Positions 54,732 through 64,000 of a stretch of DNA of 64,000 nt are shown one piece after another. Each line of letters begins with the position of its first letter. Position 1 is the first letter of the stretch. Made by a program: the position numbers and the translations under genes. The notes beneath the pieces were generated by a model that made no database searches, was not told the origin of the DNA, and saw only the letters and a list, made by a program, of their open reading frames with translations. The DNA is from Paracamarosporium sp. OC-R06-R3 (lineage: Eukaryota; Ascomycota; Dothideomycetes; Pleosporales; Didymosphaeriaceae): NCBI GenBank assembly GCA_019828545.1, contig JACVRA010000125.1, positions 1-64,000 of the forward strand. Direction: 5' to 3'.

Positions 54732-56732
54732 GCTATGCTATGGATGTGTATTGGAAAAGCAGGACCACCTCGCATCTCTGAGAGGGCAATAGCGTGTCTA
54801 TATGAAGATGGACAGTGACAATCGCAGTTCCATGCCATGATTGGATCTAGCGATAGGATTGCGAGATAGGATTGCGAACCGAGAGTTCGTTGACAGTAGA
54901 GTACTTGATATCCTGAGCTGGCAATGAAATGATGTTTCTGTTGGTTGAAAATGGCAACATGACTTTGTTCGTATGTGGACAGGCACAAGTGACCATGTCT
55001 TCGTGGCGATCTGCAGGTATTCACGACAGATGGAAACCTCTAAGCCGCACGTAGCTGCAATGAATAATCACATCTCACGATTCTGTAATACATCGTTAGC
55101 GTATGAACCTTTACAAGGTGCAAACAAAACGGAAGAGATGTTGAGTTCTTTTCAGTCTCTTGCCCTGTCACAGGCGATTATCACCATTGCCGTAGCTCGG
55201 TAGACCGTCGTGATAAAGTTGAATATTCATCTTATAACATGGGGGAAGAAGGACGGCGCGAACTTACACAATAGCATGCATTTACAAGCTGAAAGATGAA
55301 TGAGTCTATGCATCGCATTAGTCAGCGTCTTGTGAAGCCGCAAGAATGCAGTGAGCGTGACGTAGGTCAGGCATGACAGGTCTCGTCTTTGCCGAAGCTT
55401 GGACATATGCTTGTCTTTGGTTGTGTCGATTCATCATAGTGGTGGGAAAGGAGAAAGTAGGTGAGTCGTACAAGATGGAGGTCATGATCTGTGTTCCAGT
55501 CAGTTTGTGATGTTCAACAAACATCTAACAGACAGGATGTATAGTGATTGTTCAGTTATGCATGAATGGTATTAAAAAGATGGTGTCGTCAGTGGGAATC
55601 CCGTCAGACTCGTCATCTAAAGAGGTCTCATCACGAAAGTTGAATGAAGAAATAATGGAGGGTCTTACCGAGAATAGACGGCTAGTTGACTAGCTTCTGA
55701 AGTCGCTTGTGAAGCTTCACGTCGAGTCAGCGACGCTCGCACCATTGTTTTCAACATTCGATAGATGTTGGCAAGATCAGTGGGCGAGGTTTTCTAGGCC
55801 TGCCACAAAAAGAGCGTGTCCGTCAAGAATTGTCGGTGCCCAGTGCCGATATTTCATCAAGGTGCGGGTGTGGAGGAAGACGCGGGAAGGCGATGCGTAC
55901 CGACAAGACGACGTGCTCAATACGTAAGCCTACACGAAGAAATGTTAGCAACATGCCATCTAGATATTGCGAACAATTTCGTGAGATTGAATATAGATCA
56001 GGAAACAGCCTAGTTTATCGGCACCGACATAAGTCTCAGCCAGTAATTCCAGCTGTGCCGAAGCACAGAATGTTCATCACAAGAAGCGGATAGAAGGAAG
56101 TTTGGGCCAACGTACCAAGCACATAGATCGACCTTATACTAAGGAGCAGCTATTGTTCAGGAACACTACCAAGGCTATCATCACAATGATTCTAATGCAT
56201 CTATTTCGGTCAGCGCAATTCACATCGTGACAATGCATCATCCAACGACGGAACCAATCTTTCAGACTGACGTGCAAAGCTTGAGTTTCATGTCCCGAAG
56301 GATCAAAGACTCTAGTTTGTAAATGGCTATTCGTATCATCATGTAGATGGTCGCGATCGGACGAAAGAAGTGTACTTACATATTTGTGCGACACCCCGCG
56401 ACGCATACTCCGCAAAGCATGCAAAGCTCGACAATCAGAGTAGATAACGCGTCGCGAGGTTTGGCAAAGCTCTCATGGTGGCATACCGAGTGTTGAGAGC
56501 ATAGCAAAGTTGCTGGTGGTGCGAAGAGAAAAGTTGAAGGTCGGAGCTCGACCTGATTTTTCCGCGTCCGCTAGCGTGCCGATGTGTTAGTCAGCTCTTG
56601 GCATAGAGCCCGAGTCACGTGCCGATTCTTGCTCCATTCTTCTTCACATACATCATGAATGATATAAATGTAATGTGTTTCAAGAAACGCATTTTATATT
56701 GCGCATTACGACCGTGTTCTATCATAAATCAT
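54732..56732. other. Longest gene-poor gap (2.0 kb)
   Basis: No convincing protein is seen. The minus strand has several good 5' splice motifs, for example near 55263, 55668 and 56385 (GTAAGT/GTAAGA types). These could mark a spliced non-coding transcript or the long leader of a gene. The frames between them do not join into a protein. Confidence 0.35.
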
Positions 56733-58558
56733 TTAAGCCGGCCTCTTCCCACCCTTTGACTTCCTCGGCCTTCCCAGAAAACTCCTCGCCTGCTTGAACG
56801 CCCTCTTCTCATTCAGCCCCCTCTTGCCGATACCCGCAGTCCACGTAGGTACGGCGTCCGGCGCATCAAGCTCCACATTGTATGTCGCATTACTTGGGGT
56901 AATGTCAAACTGCATCGTCGCATTACCCTCCCGGTAATCACTCGTCGGTGTTCCGACCGTCTTGTATCCCTCTTCATCCGTCACACAGAGTTGGCCCGTC
57001 GCGATGTCGCTCTGGTTCAGTGCGCGTTCAAAGATTTCGAGAGCGGCGAGTGGCTGGTAGAAGGGCACTTCGTGGCCAGACTCGTAGATGCGGAGGAAGG
57101 AGAAGAGACCTGATTGTCGGACCTGGCCATGAACCTTACTGTCCGAAGTGCTAATGTTGACGAAGCCGGCCTCGGTGTAGCCCGTTGCATTGATCAGCTT
57201 GGCGATCTCCTGGCCACCAAGCCAATTGCAGTTGTAATCGGCGTCGCCATAGTACAGCATGACCTGGACGCCGGCATCAAGTAGCTTGCGGCACGCCTCG
57301 ATCGTGCCGGATTCGCGATCATCATCTCCTGTGTTGCCAAAGGCCGTGCTCACTGTTCGCGAGCTCTCACTGAAATTTTGGAATGCACCAATGGCCTTTT
57401 GCACCTCCGGTGTGTTGAGGTACTCGACATAGTAGCTGTATGGGAACGGGTCCGGGGTCAAATAGCGCATGTCATACTCATCGCGACCGGAGTAGAGGTC
57501 GTAAGGATATTCGACTTTAGAGTAACAAAAGTCATCTGCGGCCGAGCACACGGCATTGGAGCCAGTGGCGCGGCAGTCACGGGTTCGGTCGAGACAGTTT
57601 CCTTCGCCGTATAGGTTGTTTGTCCATTCGGCGACGACAGATGCATTGTACGGCATATAATCGTATGTGTTACCGCCCATAGCGAACTTGTAGTAGGCTT
57701 CGTATTGGATCAAGGGATCAAACCAGCCGTTTCCGATCAGGACGTTTTCAAGATTGATATGGTGGGCACCGGAGATATTCTTTGCGTTTTGGTCGAGAAT
57801 GTAGGCTGTTTGTGTTGTTAGCCGATTGCCTACGAAGGAAGAGACGATACTCTGGACATACCGTTAAAAACTGGCGCATAATGTCCGCCATAACTCTCAG
57901 TAGTGAAGCTGAACCCGTTTCTGGAATATTGTGGGAACGCGCCCATGAAACCTTGCAACGTTTTCCACATCCCAGATGCTGCATCCTCGGTCTTGTTTGG
58001 AACCGACTGAATCAATGGCTTCGAGTACGTGCCGCACGTGCCATACGCCTCCGCATACTCTGGGCATGATGCATTTGGAAGCTGGACGGTATACCCATCA
58101 TCGTCCTTGAAAGCTGGGATAGGTACACTGTACGAGAGCCCAACGGTAGAAGGTTCATCGATGAAGAGCATGTTGCTCACATTGCTCCACGAGTAAGGGT
58201 TATTGAAGGGCTTGAGATCAGGCCCTACACCGCAAGGTCCGAGTTCTTGGAAAAGACCAATCATTGAAGATGAACCGGGACCGCCATTGATCCACACTGT
58301 TAAAGGTGCAGTTGTGGGATCTTGGTTGCGCGCCTCGAAAAACCACCAGAAAATGTGCTGGTCCTCTGCGATGTCCGCGTAGCCTGAGTAGCTCTTTACA
58401 GAAGGGTCGAGCTCGCAAATGCCTGCGGGGACTTCCTTGTATCGTACGCTGACGTTCGCATAGCCGAGCTTCTCGATAAGGTCGGTTGGTGCGGGAACAA
58501 ACTGCGCGGTGGCGCTGGTAGCGAGCAATGCCGCCGCAGTGACCTTGAGGGACTTCAT
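56733..58558 (-). CDS. Secreted serine carboxypeptidase (peptidase family S10)
   Basis: Two exons are proposed, 58558-57862 and 57805-56733, with a 56-nt intron, giving 589 residues. A signal peptide ('MKSLKVTAAALLATSATA') is followed by 'VWINGGPGSSSMIGLFQELG', the oxyanion region. The catalytic Ser is in 'TTESYGGHYAP' (Ser222). The catalytic Asp is in 'YYGDADYNCNW' (about 419) and His in 'YESGHEVPFYQP' (about 476). The splice restores 'APVFNAYILDQNA'. Several cysteines and N-glycosylation sequons fit an extracellular or vacuolar enzyme that removes C-terminal residues from peptides. The C-terminus ends in a Lys/Arg-rich tail ('RKSKGGKR'), unusual for this family. Confidence 0.93.
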
Positions 58559-59753
58559 GATGAGGTAGGAAGTGTGAAGATTGTCGCTGCGATATCGATA
58601 TCAGTACATATCACACTTCTCCCCAGCAATTGATCCTGCTTACCTTCAATTGCTCGTAAGGTTACGAAAACCTCACTCAATCAGCCTCAGCCTCTCTCAC
58701 AAAACGGCCACGATCAAGACAAGAGAGCAAGCACGCGCTCGGTACCTAACCAGCGGGGCCAACCCAGCTCTTAAGCACCTGCATTTCCCATGCGTCGAGG
58801 TAAGCTTCCAGCTCCCTGCAGCAAGCTCAGTTCTCGCTCCATGGCCCCAATGCAGGCTTAGACCCGAGAACGCGATAATTGACTATCCCACCTGCCGGTA
58901 ACGGTTAAATGGCTGTGCATATCACCGGGCACGCACCACCCTGGTCGAAAAATCGACACTCAGAGCTGCGCCGATGACGTTGCTCAGCGGGTGATTCCTC
59001 CACGATAGCCTTGCCGGGCCGATCAGAGCCGTGATGTATGCTACTCCAGCTTGAGTGTTTGCAATTGGCGACTCCATTTTCTAGAAACCTTTATCGGATA
59101 AACCTCAACTAGAAAATACATCTTGTTTCATTGGCATCGTCTTTTTGTTGGACTCCAAGCTCAAGCTTCGAAGCTTGGTCGAGCTTAACAGCCGTAATCG
59201 ATAGACGCGGGAACTAGCACCCGTTCAGGAAGGTCGCAACAGGAACACGAGCCGACACGCTCTCAAGATCTTACGAACCTGATCCGTCTTTGTGTTCTTT
59301 GGGCTAGAAAAGTAGACCAAAGAGCGGATCGATAAACCACGAGAAAGATACGTGGAGATGTGGAATAAGTAACTATCAGTGGAGAACGCCGAAATTTAAT
59401 AGGGACGAGCGAATTGGTCAGATGATTTCTAAGTGTAAGCACACTGATTTGCGTACCAATCAAACATGACCGACACATCAAAAGAGATATCCTCGGTAGA
59501 CCGTCCTTTCCAAAACCATACATCGCCATCCTTATAGGACAAAATCTACAGAGTGTGAATGCTGTTCTACAGAGACGAGGAAGATGGAGGTTTCTTTAGG
59601 GTTTAGCGCCTTAGCGCCAGCGAACGCTCCACATCTTCCCTCTATTGAACAGGAACCGTCCAGGCTACGGATCACGCTAGACGCTAGATACTATCATCAC
59701 TACAGTCATTCCGAGGGACCGTAAAATCACCCAAGTGCCCGAGAGACCTCTCA
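58559..59753. promoter_or_regulatory. Divergent spacer between the carboxypeptidase and HET genes
   Basis: This 1.2-kb region holds both promoters. Short frames on either strand (for example 59263-59529 minus) have no family resemblance. Confidence 0.45.
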
Positions 59754-61577
59754 ATGTCAACTTACAACTTCGAGCCATTCAACGATGCTCGCTCCGAAAT
59801 CAGGCTTCTCACACTCCTCCCGGGCAGCGCTCACGACCCGATTATCTGCCAGCTGAAGAACCACAAGCTCACCTCTTTACCAAGTTACGAAGCACTGTCC
59901 TACACCTGGGGTGACAACAACGCACAGCACACCATCGACATCGACTCTCACCGCTTCACCACCTTCGGAAATGCATACGATGCACTTGTCGAGCTGCGAG
60001 ATCCCAAAGCGCCTCGCACGCTCTGGATCGACGCCATCTGCATCAACCAACAAGACCTGGAGGAGAAGCAACACCAAATTCTGCTCATGAAGATCGTCTA
60101 CGAAAAAGCTGCAAGGGTCGTCGTGTGGTTTTCGAAACCCAGAGGGGACGCAGATCTAGCTGTGGGACTGCTCGAGGAACTGCATGTTCAGCTTCAGGAC
60201 GGAACGCATACGGCGCAGAGCCTACAGAAGATTCATGTTCCCAGACTGAGATCCCCCGAGTGGGTTGCGCTCCGAGACTTTGTTGCTCACCCGTGGTGGT
60301 CGCGCATCTGGACGCTGCAGGAAGTCGTTGTGGCCCAGAACATTGTTTTTCAATTCGGGACGCATATTATTGCTTGGGAAAAGGTTGTCATGCTTGGGGA
60401 TAACAACAGCTTGCTCAACGGTATGTTCTTTAGGAGACCAAACGAGGGTGTGCACAAAGGACATAGCCAACCTCCTGGATGCAGCGCGATATCAAACGTT
60501 GAGTGGATGCGTGGAGTGCTTGAGAGAGGTGCGGGCTTCTCGCTTCTGGATTTGCTCCTGCAATGCTGGTGGCGGAAAGCGACGAATGCTAGGGATTGTA
60601 TTTACGGTCTATCTGCGCTTTCCTCGGATATTGGGCCCGACGACCTTGATTTGCACGTCGACTATACCGCTGCAGTGGAAGACGTACTGACCGGTGCAGT
60701 GAACAAGATCCTGCTGGAATATGGTACTCTAGAGCTATTTTCCAAGGCAGGCCGTGGGTTCCCGCGAACCCTAGAGACTCTACCATCCTACGTTCCTGAC
60801 TGGTCCGACATGAGCATTGCAGCACAACCGTTATATTGGCATTTCTACGATGGTCCGCAGACGCTGCCACCGGAAGAGAAAGGACTGAGTCTACATCCGT
60901 CCGGCCACTTGCAAATGCAGACTTATTTCTTGGATTCGGTTCTAGAAGTAAGCGAGGCCCTCAGCAGCGTCAAGGACGAAAAAGAAAACGAAAGGCTTTT
61001 AGACTGGTTCGATGCTGCAGAAGACATGGCCCTCAACGGCGCAAAGGATCCTTACCCCATGACGACCCCTTTACGTCCCAGCGTGTCTCGATTCGAAGCT
61101 TTCTGGCGCACTTTGATAGTGAACAGGAGTCTACAGCGGACAAGTGCCCCCGATGACTGGTTCCATGGGTATCTGAGGTATAAAGATACGCTATCACACT
61201 CATGCGGTAAGCCAACTACTTCTCTGTTCGCAGATGTCGAGCAGTACGAGGAATTATATGGGAATCCGATGGATGCTACGGCTGCGGCGATGAACGACTG
61301 GTTCAACATGATGCTGATCACATCGTGGGGGCGCTCATTTTGCGTGACAAGCAACGGGATGGTGGGCTTGGTTCCTCCAGGGACGCAGCCTGGCGACATG
61401 GTCTGTCTTTTGGTGGGGGGAGTAGTTCCATTTGTTATGCGACCTAGAATCGTATCTGGGCCCCTGAACGAACTCGAGCTTGTTGGGGAGAGCTACTTCC
61501 ATGGTGTTGCAGCGGCTGACGCTGTGAAAGGCTTTCGGAGCGCGGGGAAGGAGCCGAGCACGGTGCTGTTGGTCTGA
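59754..61577 (+). CDS. HET-domain (heterokaryon incompatibility) protein
   Basis: This single exon encodes 607 residues. The HET domain occupies about residues 44-200. Its three blocks are visible: 'SYEALSYTWGD' (44-54), 'LWIDAICINQQDLEEK' (90-105) and 'PWWSRIWTLQEVVVAQ' (about 180-195). The remaining 400 residues lack ankyrin, WD40 or NACHT repeats and match the generic C-terminus of HET-6-like proteins ('DCIYGLSAL', 'GDMVCLLVGG.VPFVMRP'). HET domains can trigger cell death after non-self fusion and have a TIR-like fold. Most of the many paralogues in each genome have no proven role. The frame is intact. Confidence 0.92.
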   Translation: MSTYNFEPFNDARSEIRLLTLLPGSAHDPIICQLKNHKLTSLPSYEALSYTWGDNNAQHTIDIDSHRFTTFGNAYDALVELRDPKAPRTLWIDAICINQQDLEEKQHQILLMKIVYEKAARVVVWFSKPRGDADLAVGLLEELHVQLQDGTHTAQSLQKIHVPRLRSPEWVALRDFVAHPWWSRIWTLQEVVVAQNIVFQFGTHIIAWEKVVMLGDNNSLLNGMFFRRPNEGVHKGHSQPPGCSAISNVEWMRGVLERGAGFSLLDLLLQCWWRKATNARDCIYGLSALSSDIGPDDLDLHVDYTAAVEDVLTGAVNKILLEYGTLELFSKAGRGFPRTLETLPSYVPDWSDMSIAAQPLYWHFYDGPQTLPPEEKGLSLHPSGHLQMQTYFLDSVLEVSEALSSVKDEKENERLLDWFDAAEDMALNGAKDPYPMTTPLRPSVSRFEAFWRTLIVNRSLQRTSAPDDWFHGYLRYKDTLSHSCGKPTTSLFADVEQYEELYGNPMDATAAAMNDWFNMMLITSWGRSFCVTSNGMVGLVPPGTQPGDMVCLLVGGVVPFVMRPRIVSGPLNELELVGESYFHGVAAADAVKGFRSAGKEPSTVLLV

Positions 61578-62410
61578 TGCACGATCGGAGTTGGCGATGA
61601 GCACCGATAGCAGGACACTTAGCGTTGAGATACCCTAGCATGCATATCTTACTTCAGCATGTGATTCACCGAGACGGCTGTGCTGAGACCTGTGGTTGCA
61701 GAACATGTGTCTTGGTCCAAGTGATGGTCACTTGCGAGTGTGTGACTGAAGTGAGATAGATTACAAGGTCGATTGCTCATGGAGCATGAGATGGCATCCG
61801 CATGTCTCTAGTCGCTCGATCGGGACTCCAGTGTTAGTCAGCTCGCACCGCATGGTGCATGAGGGTCGAGCACGGGTCTAAGCGTCATACCCGTTCGGTT
61901 TCACATGGCTCAGGGTCCAGTCCTCATATTTCTGGGAAAGGTGTCGAGGTGTGGCGGAATGTTGTTGGTCGCGCAAACAACACATGGTCGCCAACCACCC
62001 AGGCGCACCGCAGACAGGAGGGCGTGCTGCTCGGCCGGCAATCAATCAGAGCGAGAAAGATTACGTGGGAGCTGCGCAGGACCCCTGGGCGCCAGTGCAT
62101 GAACCTGGCTGGTGGGAGCGACAAGAAGCACGCAGCCTCACACAATCCTGCTGCTCCACAACGTCCCGCCTCCACGCGTCGCCGAATCATTGCGCCTGCC
62201 ATCGACGCTCCGCTCGCGCTAGCCTTCCGAAAGCTGTGCAACATCGGAAACGCTGCTGAGGATTGTATTTCGCTCGTCCAGCCCGCGCCCCGTCATGGTT
62301 GTCGAGCGCCCATGGCCTCTGTGAGAGGCGCAACAACCACCCCGACTGCCGCCTCGCTCTGGTAGCAGCGCACCCTGAATATTCGCCTCGCCGCCGCCGC
62401 CAACGACGAC
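61578..62410. other. Spacer upstream of the right-edge gene
   Basis: It is the 3' flank of the HET gene and the promoter and leader of the gene at 62411. The longer frames here and on the opposite strand of the next gene are by-products of GC-rich sequence. Confidence 0.45.
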
Positions 62411-64000
62411 ATGGCGCCCTTCTTCTCCACAAAGCGCAACGCTGCAAAGCGCAATGCCTCGACCCTCGCCTCGCCCGAGCCCGTCTCCAGCCCTCCCGCC
62501 TACCCGCTGTCGAGTCCTGCGCATTCAGCCTCCGACTACATCGCAAGCCCGCGACCGGCCGACAATGCGGGCTACGCGTCAAGCTCGCCCGTGTCTCCGT
62601 TCCCCCCACAGCTGCCACCGATTCCACGCGTCGCATCCAAGCTAAACAAGGCCGGCAACAGTTCGCTGCTGAGCCCGCAGCATGTCGCCCTCCAAGCACA
62701 GCGCCTCGCGCCCGTCCACGAACAGGCCCTGCGCTCTCCGCCCCAAGCCATGCCTGCCCACGTCTCGCCCGGCCACGATGCCAGACCCCCGCCGCCGACC
62801 TCGCCAGCAGCAGGGACTCGGCCCGCGGGTCTGCGACCGCATGGACAGAGCATCGCCGAGGTGGTGGAGAAGACGATGCACATGGAGAGGCCAGCAACCC
62901 AGCCGTCTGCGCAGCATCTGGCACCCTCGGCCATATCCTCCAACTACTCCAGCTTTTCCAAGTCCCAGACATCTCTTATAAGCGGCCTCAGCGAGAAACT
63001 GTCCAGCACTTCGAAGCCCTCTACGCCGACTGGGCAACCGCCGAAAGCCGGAAAGTCGAGACTGCGGAATCCAATGTCGCTGTTGCTGCGCCGGAGGTCA
63101 GGGCAGACACTGGAAGCTCTCCACGACGAGTCGCTCGTCACTCAGCGATCGCCGTCCATTGTTCCGCCTATTCCAGACAATTACGACCCTAGTATTCGTG
63201 GGCGCATCGTGCACGACTTCAGCGCACCGAGACCGAACAGAAACTTCTCGTACAACAACGCATACGGAAACGAACCGCAAAAGACAGAACCGAGCCCGCC
63301 CAAGATCGAAAGAGAGCATACGCCCGTGTTCACGGAACACTTTGACGATGATACAAGCTATGAACAAAGCCAGGCTGCGATAAGAGCGGAGCAATTGGCT
63401 AATAAAGATTTCCTGAAGAGGAATTCGTATATTCCCGAGCCTCCTGGGCACTCACCACCCCCACCACCTCAAGAATTTTCGAAGAGAAGGTCGTACCTTG
63501 CTGAACCTCCCATTCGGTCACCGCCGCCGCCGCCGCCGCCCCCACCTGTAGCGAAGGACTCGCCTACACGACCACCACCTCAATCTGTTCTACCACAGCC
63601 GCCGCTTATAGAGACCAATCAAGACTATGCGTCATTTGTCTTATCGCCGGTGCAAGAAGCACCGAGTCCAACCGATGGTTCCGCTGAGGTAACACCCAGA
63701 AAACGGAAATCCACTAAGACCCCACCGTCTTCGCGATCACGAGCTACCTCAGTGACTGATCCGTCGTTTACTCCTGCCGGTCTCCCTAAGCACTTGACGA
63801 GCAGAGCTTCCAGATTTAGCTTCCAGATAGGAGGTGGTGAGTCGGCCGCACAAGAGAAGATGATGGAAGATCGTCACATACAAAAAGCCGCAGAGAAGGC
63901 ATCGAAATCAGACGCTCGTATTTCTACCAATAGTATGGGAGACGACTTTGATGAGTATGACATGGACGATTTCGACATGGATGGCGGGTTTGAGGAAGAG
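62411..64000 (+). CDS. Long Pro/Ser-rich protein, partial (runs off the right edge)
   Basis: From ATG 62411 the frame is open for 530 codons to the last base, with no stop. The start context (ACGACATGGCGCC) is good. The N-terminal 230 residues are Ser/Pro/Ala-rich. A segment of higher complexity follows ('LLLRRRSGQTLEALHDESL', 'IPDNYDPSIRGRIVHDFSAP'), which I recall from uncharacterised Pleosporales proteins. Two 'KR.SY..EPP' repeats ('LKRNSYIPEPP', 'SKRRSYLAEPP') and a polyproline run encoded by a CCG microsatellite come next. The visible end is acidic and Met/Phe-rich ('DEYDMDDFDMDGGFEEE'). The function is unknown, and a folded domain may follow beyond the window. Confidence 0.75.
   Translation, partial: MAPFFSTKRNAAKRNASTLASPEPVSSPPAYPLSSPAHSASDYIASPRPADNAGYASSSPVSPFPPQLPPIPRVASKLNKAGNSSLLSPQHVALQAQRLAPVHEQALRSPPQAMPAHVSPGHDARPPPPTSPAAGTRPAGLRPHGQSIAEVVEKTMHMERPATQPSAQHLAPSAISSNYSSFSKSQTSLISGLSEKLSSTSKPSTPTGQPPKAGKSRLRNPMSLLLRRRSGQTLEALHDESLVTQRSPSIVPPIPDNYDPSIRGRIVHDFSAPRPNRNFSYNNAYGNEPQKTEPSPPKIEREHTPVFTEHFDDDTSYEQSQAAIRAEQLANKDFLKRNSYIPEPPGHSPPPPPQEFSKRRSYLAEPPIRSPPPPPPPPPVAKDSPTRPPPQSVLPQPPLIETNQDYASFVLSPVQEAPSPTDGSAEVTPRKRKSTKTPPSSRSRATSVTDPSFTPAGLPKHLTSRASRFSFQIGGGESAAQEKMMEDRHIQKAAEKASKSDARISTNSMGDDFDEYDMDDFDMDGGFEEE
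63520..63546 (+). repeat. CCG microsatellite coding for polyproline
   Basis: Six or more CCG units in frame, followed by CCC/CCA/CCT, encode about nine consecutive prolines inside the right-edge gene. Length variation would change the polyproline run without breaking the frame. Confidence 0.8.

Noticed and set aside
62187..62972. 261-codon minus-strand frame (and neighbours) opposite the right-edge gene
   Set aside because: Arg/Ala/Gly-rich composition is typical of the antisense of GC-rich Pro/Ser coding sequence. The plus-strand frame is longer, starts well and continues past the edge.
1..64000. CRISPR array, rRNA genes or further tRNAs
   Set aside because: No regular repeat-spacer pattern, no recognisable 5S or rDNA sequence, and no second T-arm (GGTTCRANNCC) with matching stems was found by eye on either strand.

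Overview
The window looks like nuclear DNA of a filamentous ascomycete, most likely a Dothideomycete of the order Pleosporales. The reasons are many short GT-AG introns (mostly 44-62 nt), single-gene transcription units on both strands, and fungus-specific families: a PTH11-like receptor, a HET-domain protein, 2EXR/F-box-like proteins, the Iec3 subunit of INO80, and a pogo-type transposase tail of a kind I associate with Pleosporales. The order is an inference from family recognition without any database search. Exon structures were worked out by hand from reading frame, splice motifs and family conservation, and each proposed spliced CDS has a length divisible by three.

Layout. 1-1000: 3' end of a pogo/Fot1-like transposon that runs in from the left, with subterminal direct repeats. 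1.2-9.2 kb: an F-box-like protein, a multi-pass membrane protein, a five-exon PTH11-like receptor and HIS5 (histidine biosynthesis) with two Gcn4/CpcA-type sites upstream. 10.0 kb: an intron-containing tRNA-Glu(CTC), followed by a degenerate repeat patch. 11.1-14.4 kb: the divergent pair MTG2 (mitochondrial Obg GTPase) and a short-chain dehydrogenase. 15.1-19.3 kb: a 1368-residue Ser/Thr-rich single-pass surface protein with an 18-residue repeat block. 20.3-24.3 kb: a small secreted cysteine protein (effector-like), an MDP-1-type phosphatase and a CYP52-clan P450. 25.5-28.4 kb: a secreted GH31 alpha-glucosidase.

29.5-33.7 kb: a Gfd2/YDR514C-like DEDDh nuclease-fold protein, a frame-broken gene relic, and NCS6/CTU1 (tRNA 2-thiolation). 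35.5-41.5 kb: a 2EXR/F-box-like protein, an unrecognised 430-residue protein and a Na+/H+ antiporter. 42.2-47.4 kb: dense housekeeping genes in two divergent pairs, ORM (sphingolipid control) with IEC3 (INO80) and mS35/RSM24 (mitoribosome) with ALG13 (N-glycan assembly). 48.6-54.7 kb: two proteins with long disordered proline/serine tails and a 92-93-residue conserved-looking protein with a tandem splice acceptor. 56.7-61.6 kb: a secreted serine carboxypeptidase and a HET-domain protein. 62.4 kb to the right edge: a long open frame that leaves the window.

I found no CRISPR array, rRNA, biosynthetic cluster or clear undescribed multi-gene system. The genes are mostly independent single-copy functions. 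The most unusual items are the 18-residue repeat block, the small secreted protein, the gene relic at 31.5-32.0 kb, the degenerate repeats beside the tRNA, the DEDDh-motif protein and the unrecognised 430-residue protein.
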